In this document: piece after piece, positions 55,654-64,000 of the stretch | Numbering within the stretch: the stretch's first letter is position 1 | Layout: the number at the start of each line of letters is the position of its first letter | NCBI GenBank assembly: GCA_031002005.1 | Contig: CM061920.1 | Location: forward strand, 50,384,610-50,448,609 | Reading direction: 5' to 3' | Origin: Vandiemenella viatica | Taxonomy: Eukaryota; Arthropoda; Insecta; Orthoptera; Morabidae | Length of the DNA: 64,000 nt | Made by a program: the position numbers and the translations under genes | The notes under the pieces: generated by a model | What the model saw: the letters and a program-made list of their open reading frames with translations, nothing else | The model's database searches: none | Told to the model about the DNA's origin: nothing

Positions 55654-57087
55654 ATGTTACTCAGGTCAGGAAAATCAACCAACATGTCGCAAAGTACAAA
55701 TGCGTCAACTTCTGAAACGATAGGATCTATGAATGTAGAAAGCGAACAGTTTCCAGTTGATGCCGTGATAATGGAAGCTGAAAAAAATCCTTGTCAAACC
55801 GGAAGTGAGGACACAATCACGTGCCCTCCAACTAATGAAGCGATTCAACAATTGGTAGCTCGATCTGAAAGTGATACTCAGAGTACGGGCTGCGAAAATG
55901 TTGCATGTCATCCCATGATGTTGATGTTTAAAACTATGCTGGAACAACAGTCGAAGATTATTTGCGAACAAATGAGCGCGAGCATGAACGAAAAATTTGG
56001 TTTAATGCATGAACAACAGAAAGCTATGATGGAAAGACAAAATGAAACCGAAAACCGGATAAGCGAAAGATTTGCGGCTCTCAGTGAAAGCTTGAAAATT
56101 GATATAAGTCTACAGTTGAATAAACAGCGAATCGCCTATTGCGAACAAGTAAGATCTGATTTCAGAAGCGGGGATGCCGATATGAGAAAGATCGAAACTG
56201 AAACTACACGTCAGTGCATGGAAAAAAAGTTTGGAGAGACGGATCGAAAAATGACAGAGCATTCGCGAAAAACAGTAGACCAGGAAATAAAACCTACAAT
56301 TAATGTAGTGGAGCATGAAGATATGAAAAACACTGTAGCTGTGGTTGTTGATAAGTGGAAAAACGAGGTGAATAATTTGAATGAATTGAGGAGCACTGCG
56401 AGGGAAAATCAAATGATTGAAGATGAAGTTTCTAAGGAAACGGAAACAAGTGATCCTGGAAGACAATCTGAGGATGATTTGCGAACTGTAGAGTCTTGCG
56501 GAAAATTTGCTGAAATTGAAAGTATCGTCGGAAGAAAAGAAGAAAACAATACGTGTGAAAATAGTAGCTTTTCACGTTCGATTACCGAACTCGAAAAAAG
56601 TATGTTGAAGGATGAAATTAAGTCAATTCGGCTACAGCTGTCTGTCAGTGGAACAATAACAAACAGAGAAAAAAAGAGACAAATACATCAAAGATCAACA
56701 GTCTGCAGCGAACGAGAATACATAAAGTATGTCAATTTCATAAAGGTAAATAAAACATCTGTCGAGATAAATGGAGATTTTCGGAGGCAGAGAACCGTGC
56801 GAAAAAACAAATGCTTGAGGGAGGTTGCTTGCTTCAGAGTGTTTGACCTCACAGCTGGAAGGACGGCTAGCAGAGGCGCAAAAAATCTTCTGGATACCAG
56901 GGTGACTCTGGAACAGATGTTTGGCTGGGAGTCCTACAGAAATATTACAACAAAGAGAAAACAAAGCTGTACAGGATTGCCGATCGTAAATGAACAACAC
57001 TGCTTGGAGTATAGAGCGAATAGGAATAATAATAATTTGGAAAATGAAAAATGGATGCAGATTGTGCATGGCCGCTTGAAGTTTTAA
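55654..57087 (+). CDS. Orphan 477-aa coiled-coil ORF of the LTR element
   Basis: The only long frame inside the LTR element. It starts MLLRSGKSTNMSQSTNAS. An acidic, Ser/Thr-rich N-terminal ~85 residues is followed by a Met/Gln/Glu-rich probable coiled coil (about 90-215, with FKTMLEQQSKIICEQMSASM and LMHEQQKAMMERQNETENRI). A charged middle then leads to a basic C-terminal third (EKKRQIHQRSTVCSEREYIK, RRQRTVRKNKCLREVACFRV). No CCHC knuckle, protease or RT motif was seen. By position it could be a Gag-like structural protein, but this is inference. The ATG is the first in frame after an in-frame stop region. No homologue was recognised. Confidence 0.6.
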   Translation: MLLRSGKSTNMSQSTNASTSETIGSMNVESEQFPVDAVIMEAEKNPCQTGSEDTITCPPTNEAIQQLVARSESDTQSTGCENVACHPMMLMFKTMLEQQSKIICEQMSASMNEKFGLMHEQQKAMMERQNETENRISERFAALSESLKIDISLQLNKQRIAYCEQVRSDFRSGDADMRKIETETTRQCMEKKFGETDRKMTEHSRKTVDQEIKPTINVVEHEDMKNTVAVVVDKWKNEVNNLNELRSTARENQMIEDEVSKETETSDPGRQSEDDLRTVESCGKFAEIESIVGRKEENNTCENSSFSRSITELEKSMLKDEIKSIRLQLSVSGTITNREKKRQIHQRSTVCSEREYIKYVNFIKVNKTSVEINGDFRRQRTVRKNKCLREVACFRVFDLTAGRTASRGAKNLLDTRVTLEQMFGWESYRNITTKRKQSCTGLPIVNEQHCLEYRANRNNNNLENEKWMQIVHGRLKF

Positions 57088-59207
57088 CGAATATATGAAG
57101 CATTTTTGATCGCCCGATATTGGAAATATGACCATGCAAGATTATAATGTTTGTAGTTAGCAATAAGTGAGTATAGAATAGTAACTGTAAAGTTAATTTT
57201 CGTACTGATAATTATTCGAGCATTGTATGATCCGTTGGAAAACAGACAGATGTGGTTTCATCAAAAATAATATAGAACGGAAGTTAATGTAGCTATTTCG
57301 TTGAAAAACAAATAATAATTGAGATGTATGAATGGACAGAATGCGGAAAAATTGATCAATTGGTGTTCCCAAGTTTAGAAGCTTTCCATAAAAAAAAAAG
57401 ACCCCATTATTCATAATACTAAAAGAAAATATCCTCGACAAATTATAAAAAGAGAGAGATCTGGCTTGATTACGTTATGTTATATTAATTCGAGACGGGT
57501 TTGCTGAAATGTTTACAAAGGTAATCAAATCTAAAATACTACGTGACATTAAGATGTAGTTTATAATCGGAATGATAATAATTGGCGGTGTGTTGATGTT
57601 GAAAATCGTAAGAGACAAGAGAAAGGAAGTGCTCGTGATAATAAGAATGATGACGAAAATTTGCGAGAAATGATATTGAATGATTGGTAAGGATATATGC
57701 TGACCGAAAGACCGTTGAAGGTAAAAGGGGCATAAATGATTTGTTGACGGATAAAATCGTCAATTAGAATTCAATAGATGACAGAAAAAGTCATTTCGTC
57801 GTGGAAGCTAGAACGAGCGCGGAACTATAGTCGCATTACGAAAGTAGAGAGTGGTCCAACACGCTGAGAAAAAAGTAATTGTGGCTTGATAAAAATTAAA
57901 GTGGTTTGAAAAGAAATGTGAATAATCATGAACCCGTCATGAAAGATTTTCCGAGGATGCAATAAGAAAATAATTTGAAAATGTGGTAAACGATAAAAGA
58001 TAATTATATTTACTTGAGAAGTTAAAAAGTAACTGGTCGTACTAAGATTGTTTTGCTGTCTCAGAGTCCGGAAATTTTAAGTATACAGATGGGAAAACGC
58101 CGATACAGAATGAGTTGATTGTAAAATAGTTTGAAAAACGTAGAAGCAAAAATAGTTAAGCACTAGAATTTAGCCAACGAATCGTTGAACAATTAAATAG
58201 TTGATAAGTTAGAACATATGTTATTACTGTGATAAGAGATTTTAGGATTAATAAGATTAATTTTCCTGCTCTATCAGTAACGAAAACTATTCAGTTTTGT
58301 TTTACCGGCATTGTTTGAATCAACTTCTCGAACAACGACGTGGTAAGTGATACGGTCGGTGACACACAGTTAAAAAAATCAAACAGGGGGTATCAACACG
58401 ACTTAGAGAGGGAAGGAAGGGTTTTTCCCGAAAAAGGAACCAAGGATCTTACAAAACTCAGCTAGATTAACATTAGAAAGACGTGCTTCTGTACTGGTCA
58501 GAGGATAGACATTCATGTAATTACGCTACACATTGCTGTGTGAGAACTCAAACTGTGTACTAATCTTGGAAGTTGGTTCAATGAAGGTATGTGGTTAGAG
58601 AAACCACTGGTGAAATAGTAAAATTAAAAAAAAACAATTAAAAAAACTTATTTAGTAAGGTTTTGTAGTAAGGATACGCTCATCACAAATGATTGTGTGA
58701 AGGATTATAATCATAAAAAAATAAAAAAATAGTTTAATGAATATAGAATTGTTAGAAAACATTAAGAGAATGTGAATGATAGTGTATCTACAAGTGAATT
58801 AAAAATTTTCAAAGTTGTATGTCCATTTATTTTCATGTTTCATTGTTTAATTATAGATGCAACATTGTTAGATAAGTAATGAATGTAATATGTTTATAAA
58901 TTAGATGACGTACTCCATCTGGTTTCGCTCCACACTTGTTCAGGGGATTGAAACGGATGCTCAAGGATAATACGCTCTTGAATTATGTTAAATGACATAT
59001 TAGATGGGATGATTGGAAGCAGGGTATTTTATTATTCAATTTGATATTTTGTTAGTAGGTATGTGGAGTGGTCACAGGAGACAGAGCAAGACAGGGCATA
59101 ATTAAATAGTGATGCTAGCTATCGCGAGTGTGTTTAATGAACAATTATTAAGGAATTTAAAATTATTCAGTGAATAATTTTAAATTATCGGAGTTGGTGG
59201 ATAAAGT
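57088..59207. other. LTR element 3' internal region, no ORF
   Basis: About 2.1 kb of A-rich internal sequence with only short frames. Where pol would be expected nothing is readable, so it was lost or never present. Confidence 0.7.
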
Positions 59208-60209
59208 TGTAATGATCCGCGAGAGACAGAGGTGCGCGTGTTTCTTTTCTCGTCTGGTGTGTGTCGGTCCCCGGTCCCAGGGGATGTTCTGCTGGTGTTT
59301 GGGGAACGCCAGCCCCTGAGTGTTTCCATTAAATGTGACTTATGGCATAACAGCCTCGTGACAAGGCCTGCGACTCAAGATGGAGTGGGAGCCTGGGCTG
59401 TTTTAGTAAACAAACAAAATAAGAAGTAAATCTGTATCCTAGAACGAAGGGTAAGGGGAAGCCAGGAGTACAGCCAATAGGAACAATTTGTATTTTTATT
59501 ACAAAAAAAGGGTGGTTTTGTTGCATGTCCTGAGCCAACCAGCAAGAAAAACTTCCCTCCAAAGACAGTGATTGGCAGACGTCATGAAGAGGGGGCGGAA
59601 AACGACGCTTCTTGGAGGCAGCGCGAGAAGACATGGGGGACTTGTTGACTACGGACGGAGAGGTGTGGATCGACCGAACAGCTGACTACTGGGGACAGCA
59701 GTGAGGCAGCCGGCCGTGATGGAGAGCTGGTCAACCCACCGACTGCACAACGTAGATTCGCCTGCACGGTAACCACCATTCGGAAAAAGGAACTTTTGCA
59801 TCATCGTCGTTTTTTTACCCTAGTTATCGCCCCGAGACGGACTCTCTTGCTCCACCAAGAAAGTTATGTACCCTTGTTTTGCAGAAAGAAAATTAATCTT
59901 TGTAAAATCTTGTCAAGCAAACAATTAAAGTAAATCGTAAAGTCAGATTGTGAACCCTGTTTTCAATAGATCCCATCCAATCATGTAATGTGTCATTTGA
60001 GTTTATTAATAATTCTAGTTGTCCAATATTTCATGTTTAAGTAACAATACTTTGAGATCTGGATGTCGCTTCCCTCAGAATAGGGTACACTCCAATCTCT
60101 GGCGCCCACCTGATTTTTTTAATCTTAATATTATTTGGAAATTAATAACTTGTAGTGAACGGCCACAGTAAGGTCGAGAAGTCGCTTTCCTAACATAGGG
60201 AACACTTCA
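59208..60209 (+). repeat. 3' LTR
   Basis: A 1002-bp partner of the 5' LTR, followed by the ACTT target repeat. Confidence 0.93.
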
Positions 60210-60213
60210 ACTT

Positions 60214-60735
60214 TTAAGAATTACAGCAGAAAGGACATACAGAAACAGTTCTGTGATATAACCTCAATGCCAGATTGACTAACCGGAAATCAGAAGTAGG
60301 TACTGACAATGGGTGATAAAAAAAAATGCAGGCCGCAGAAACTCACATGCCTGGAGGTATAACCATGGTTTAGAAACAAGGTGATAGGAGACACAGGTGG
60401 ACATAATTCTCGAAAACATTGACGGCTAAATGTTAAGAACAGGGAGCAACTGAATTCTGGCGTCTACTACGAATTATAAGTCGAAAAGGAGGGAAATGTA
60501 TCAGACGTTGAACTAAAAGATGAAGAGACTAATGGGGAGAGTTGCAACGTGACTGCATGCCTACAACTTGAAGCTTGACTCGGTCGCGCCAACTTACCCA
60601 TCAACACGCGAACTTGCTCTTTCAGATGGAACTGACCTGGAGTACTGCAACGCCGCACAATTTATTCTTACAGGAGGGATAAGATAAGGCAGATAACAAA
60701 CCAAAGTATCGGCTGCTCACGAGGATTGAACTGAC
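60214..60735. other. Flank of LTR element and possible intron
   Basis: After the target repeat the sequence may continue the interrupted LINE relic, but no block could be identified with confidence. Towards 60735 it becomes intron-like sequence following the poly-Q exon. Confidence 0.4.
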
Positions 60736-62208
60736 CTCTCACTCAGAGACTCCTGCTCCTCCTCCTCGTCCTCCTCGTCTACGTCCTCATCGTCGTCGTC
60801 GTCGACACCCACGTCTTCCTCCAGTTCGATGTCTTCCAGCTCCAGGTCCTCCTCCAGGTGCTGGTCTCGCTCGGCTTCGACCTGCTGCAGCTCGTCCTCG
60901 TCGGGGATCTCCGTCTTGATGTGCACCTCCTCCTGGTGTGTATCCTCCTGCCGCGGCGACACTTTCAGCTCCAGCTGTGGCGGCTGCCGTTGCTTCAGTT
61001 CTACATGCTCTTCCAGCTGGCGCCGCTCTTCCACGTGACGCTGCTCTTCCAGCTGGCGCTGCTCTTCCAGGTTACGATGCTCTTCCAGTTGGCGCTGCTC
61101 TTCCAAGTGACGATGCTCTTCCAGCTGGCGCTGCTCTTCCAGCTGGAGCTGCTCTTTCAGGCGACGCTGCTCATCCAACTGGCGCTGCTCTTCCAGGTGA
61201 CGCTGCTCTTCCAGCTGGCGCTGCTCTTCAACCTGGCGCTGCTCTTCCAGCTGGCGCTGCTGTTTCAGGTGACGCTGCTCTTCCACCTGGTGCTGCTCTT
61301 CCACCTGGTGCTGCTCTTCCAGGTGACGCTGCTCTTCGAGCTGGCGCTGCTCTTCCAGATGACGCTGCTCTTCCAGCTGGCGCTGCTCTTCCAGCTGGCG
61401 CTGCTCTTCCAGCTGGCGCTGATCTTGCAGTTGTTGATGGTGCTGTTGCTGTAGCAACTGCTGCTCTTGCAACTTATGCTGTTGTTCACGTTCTTGTTGT
61501 TGTTGCAATTGTTGCTGTTGTTGTAGCTGATGATGTTGTTTCATTTTTTCATGCAACAGTTGCTGCTCTTGCAACTGATGTTGATGTTTTTGCTCCTGCA
61601 GCTGCAGTTGTTGTTGTAATTGATGATGCTGTTTTAGTTGTTGGTGCAACAGTTTGTGCTCTTGCAGGTGATATTGATGTTGTTCTTTATGTTCATACTC
61701 CTGCTGCAGTTGTTGTTGTAGCTGCTGCGGATGCTGTTGTTTCCGTTGTTGGTGCAATAAATGCTGCTCCCGCAGTTGATGTTGATGCTGTTGTTTAATT
61801 TCTTGCTGCTGCAATTTATGTTCTTGCTGCTGCTGTTGTTGTCTCAATTGTTCGTGCAACAGTTGCTGCTCCTGCAGTTGATATTGATGTTGTTGCTTGT
61901 ATTCCTCCTGCTGCTGCAGTTGTAATTGTTGCGGATGCTGTGATTTTCGTTGATGTAATAGTAGCTGCTCTTGCATTTGATGTTGGTGCTGTTGTTTAAT
62001 TTCCTGTTGCTGCAGTTGAAATTGCTGGGGATGCTGTTGTTTCCGTTGTTGCTGCAACCGCTGCTGTTCTTGCACTTGATGCTGATGTTCTTTAGCTTCC
62101 TGCTGTTGCTGCTGCTGAAGTTGCAGTTGTTGCTGCTGCTGATGTTGCAGTTGTTGCTGCTGCTGATGCAGTTGTTGCTGCTGAAATTCCAGCTGATGGC
62201 GTTCATAT
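60736..62208 (-). CDS. Large glutamine-rich exon with LEEQRQ repeats and acidic tail
   Basis: On the minus strand a 1473-bp block is bounded by a GGTGCTTCAG acceptor and a GAGAG/GTCAGT donor, phase 2 at both sides, so it can be an internal exon. If the donor is not used, the frame stops at 60717. The translation starts YERHQLEFQQQQLHQQQQQ. About 270 residues of Q/H/L-rich sequence follow, then about 23 hexapeptide units of the type LEEQRQ / LEEQRH, a short linker with KVSPRQEDTHQEEVHIKTE, and an acidic tail (VDDDDDEDVDEEDEEEE) ending LSERS. Such composition suits a nuclear regulatory or scaffold protein, but I do not recognise it. Alternative frames on the same DNA (poly-Ala, poly-Leu, poly-Asn) are shadows. 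Confidence 0.65.
61010..61425 (-). repeat. 18-bp coding minisatellite in the poly-Q exon
   Basis: About 23 tandem units of an 18-bp sequence (plus-strand form CTCTTCCAGCTGGCGCTG), each coding six residues LEEQRQ or a one- or two-residue variant such as VEEQRH. Variation is mostly at the H/Q codon and first residue, with the E-E-Q core kept. Confidence 0.92.
61426..62190 (-). repeat. CAG/CAA trinucleotide-rich tract
   Basis: Irregular CAG, CAA, CAT and CTG codon runs on the minus strand coding the Q/H/L-rich part. Interrupted CAA/CAG mixing suggests coding conservation of glutamine rather than one pure slippage tract. Confidence 0.85.
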
Positions 62209-63768
62209 CTGAAGCACCAATAACAACACAATTGCTACAATTGTCGCTGTTAACAAGAGAATCTTGTTGTATAATGCAGAATAATACTGTTCATAAACAC
62301 GATGCCACATTATGTGCAACATAACATCAACTCATAGTTGTAACAGAGGACGTAGTTCATAAATGGATTTAATATTTTATAGAAAGAAGGCAACATATAA
62401 ATTACAACATAACACCAAGTAGTAAATCCAATAATAGGCCTATTAAAATGCAGAAGCGGTTCAAAGAAAGAAACGTCATACGTTAAATACGAGTCAGATG
62501 TGGTTTTATAAACCATTTAGTAATAATACATATTATCTCTCTGATATTTTAAGGAACGATCGCATTTTTCTCTCCAAATATAACTAGACACCGAAATCTT
62601 GTTAGCAAGGGTAGATTTAATCTATTTTCAAGGATAACAATCTTGTGAAATCACATGCGTTCCTAGGAAGAGCTTTGTAGGTAGCTCTAGTCTCGCTATA
62701 AAGGCCTGTGACTGTCGAGTAAGCACCATTCGATTATACTGAATACCAGCTCATTCGAACGGTCCGAAGTGACGGATATACAACCACTACAGACAAGGAG
62801 CCCTCAGCAAAATAAGTCTGCGATGAACTAGCACTCTTAAGAACGCGGGATCAAGTCTCTATTCGTCAATATAGAGGTCTGTTTCTTGCATAGGATCTTC
62901 AATCTTTTTCCATTACATTAATTAATTATCTCAGAGGAAACTCACCAAGTATGTGATGTTAGAACAAATGTTTCCAACTCTAAGAGTCGGTGGAAGGGAC
63001 ACAGTATTTCCGACGCTGTAGAGCGAGGGTATCATCTAATTTCTTCAGAAAGCGATTATAATATTGCACCCTTACGGGTAAATAGTCCCGGAACCCTATT
63101 CTAACTGAGTTAACGTTCAGAAGTCTACAAACCCACTACCTGGAGGTCCTCGTCTGGAGTTTTATTCCACCCCTGAATCCATTTTCCATTGTGATTACGG
63201 CTAATATTACTTCTCGGAAACAGTTTCACTTTTATTTCCTTTATTCTATCAGGACTTTCCCTGCTGGGTCCCTCCAGTTCGTTTCTTAAGTTCTCGTTTG
63301 ATTTTTTTTTTTTTTTTTTTTTTTTTTACTGTAGACAATACCGGAGTGAGATTTTTCATGCCAACATTTCTGATTTGTTTCTCTAAGCACCTTTGTATAT
63401 CTGGTTCTCCTGTCTGATGACAGCACCACCAGGGTCTACTGATACGCCTTTCTAACTCTTCTGATGCCGAGTATTAGTTTTAAAAGTTACTGTCCTCGTT
63501 CCTCATCCCGTCTTCAGCGCTTTGTGTTGCCATTGTCAGCTCTTCCTCGCTATTGTCTATATAGAATTCAGCTGTTGGTATATCCGGTGCAGTGAAGCTT
63601 TCATCAGATTGTTCTGATTTTTCCATTTGTACGATCAGTTTTCGTTCGGGCCTGTTCAAAGTCATTCAACTTGTGGTCACTTTTCATGGTATTAAAGCAC
63701 TGTGCAGCGCCAGAGCAGATTCAGTGGCTTTGATTCGAAACCTTCCCGGCTCAGCTAGTTGGCTGGAA
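62209..63768. other. Intron-like or intergenic, includes a dispersed repeat and T run
   Basis: 62926-63045 is the diverged partner of 8776-8950. A 26-base T run lies at 63302-63327. A 61-codon minus frame at 63480-63665 (QMEKSEQSDESFTAPDIPTA) is unrecognised, acidic and possibly accidental. Confidence 0.5.
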
Positions 63769-63960
63769 CCGAGCGTGATGGGTGAGCGGTAACGCTCTGG
63801 CCTCGCATTCGGGAGCATGCGGGTTCGGATCTCATTCCGGGTATCCAGAATTTGGTCTTCCATGGTTTTCCCAAATCACTCCAGGCGAATGCCAGGAAAC
63901 TTTCTTCAAGGCTATGGCCGAATTCATTCCCGTTCCTTGTTCCTAGTTCTTAAAAAATAG
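63769..63960 (+). mobile_element. SINE with 10-bp imperfect target duplication
   Basis: Head GAGCGTGATGGGTGAGCGGT, decayed B box GGTTCGGATCTC, body TCTTCCATGGTTTTCCCAAA and CTCCAGGCGAATGCCAGGAA, short A-rich end. It is flanked by TTGGCTGGAA (63759-63768) and TTGACTGGAA (63961-63970). Confidence 0.88.
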
Positions 63961-64000
63961 TTGACTGGAATGCTCTGACTGGCTGCTGTGACGATACCAG

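Larger units (their letters stand above)
53852..60209 (+). mobile_element. LTR retrotransposon without visible pol (LARD-like)
   Basis: Two LTRs of about 1003 bp enclose a 4.35-kb internal region. The 4-bp target repeat is ACTT (53848-53851 and 60210-60213), and the LTRs begin TGTAATG and end CTTCA. A primer-binding-site-like TGACGCCCAACGTGGGGC follows the 5' LTR at 54861-54878. Only one long ORF (55654-57087) is present. No protease, reverse transcriptase or integrase motif was found in any frame, so it would depend on enzymes from another element. A clear polypurine tract before the 3' LTR was not seen. Confidence 0.85.

Noticed and set aside
56110..56466. Minus-strand frames opposite the 477-aa ORF
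   Set aside because: Phe/Leu/Ser/His-rich antisense shadows of the coiled-coil ORF.
61010..61425. CRISPR-like repeat array
   Set aside because: Units are 18 bp, contiguous without spacers, and code in frame, so this is a coding minisatellite.
60858..61798. Long plus-strand frames rich in Leu or Ala opposite the poly-Q exon
   Set aside because: They are the antisense frames of the 18-bp and CAG repeats. The minus frame alone has non-repeat coding features and splice signals.

Overview
This window looks like transposon-rich nuclear DNA from an insect draft assembly. Evidence for this: split, intron-containing exons with GT-AG sites; AT-rich introns; arthropod-type CR1-like LINEs; a tRNA-derived SINE with a GGTTCGAATCC box; many PIF/Harbinger and hAT relics; and a scaffold gap of exactly 1000 N (5409-6408). 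The SINE and LINE types recall cockroaches, termites or orthopterans, but the order cannot be fixed from sequence alone. No bacterial operon, CRISPR array or rRNA was seen, and the only tRNA-like sequences are SINE heads.

Layout. 1-5408 is a repeat unit whose second, directly oriented copy lies at 43258-49110. Each copy holds a LINE ORF1 relic, a Harbinger-like terminal segment and an identical 80-bp splice-flanked candidate exon. 7440-18950 carries two confident exons of a SAMHD1-type dNTP triphosphohydrolase on the minus strand (17292-17466 and 10919-11108). The 6.2-kb intron between them is filled with LINE, Tc1, SINE and inverted-repeat relics. 18.7-28 kb is a mosaic of hAT, Harbinger, pogo-like and MITE elements, several with clear target-site duplications. 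27.5-33.3 kb is a nested stack: a hAT-like host element carries a Harbinger with both of its gene remnants, a second Harbinger whose transposase exon is broken by a SINE, and a 1.55-kb insert of unknown type. 33.95-37.1 kb is a CR1-like LINE with an open 979-codon ORF2. 37.3-43.2 kb holds a hAT relic, a DNA transposon of an unusual DDE-like family with a Harbinger inside it, and a Harbinger deletion derivative. 49-53.8 kb is mostly unrecognised. 53852-60209 is a young LTR element with ~1-kb LTRs about 99% identical, no visible pol, and one orphan coiled-coil ORF of 477 codons; it sits inside an old LINE RT fragment. 60736-62208 is a large glutamine-rich exon, and the window ends with another SINE.

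Host coding content is therefore small: two SAMHD1 exons, one poly-Q exon and one duplicated short candidate exon, all on the minus strand. Everything else that can be named is mobile DNA. Most of it is dead; the LINE and the LTR element look young.
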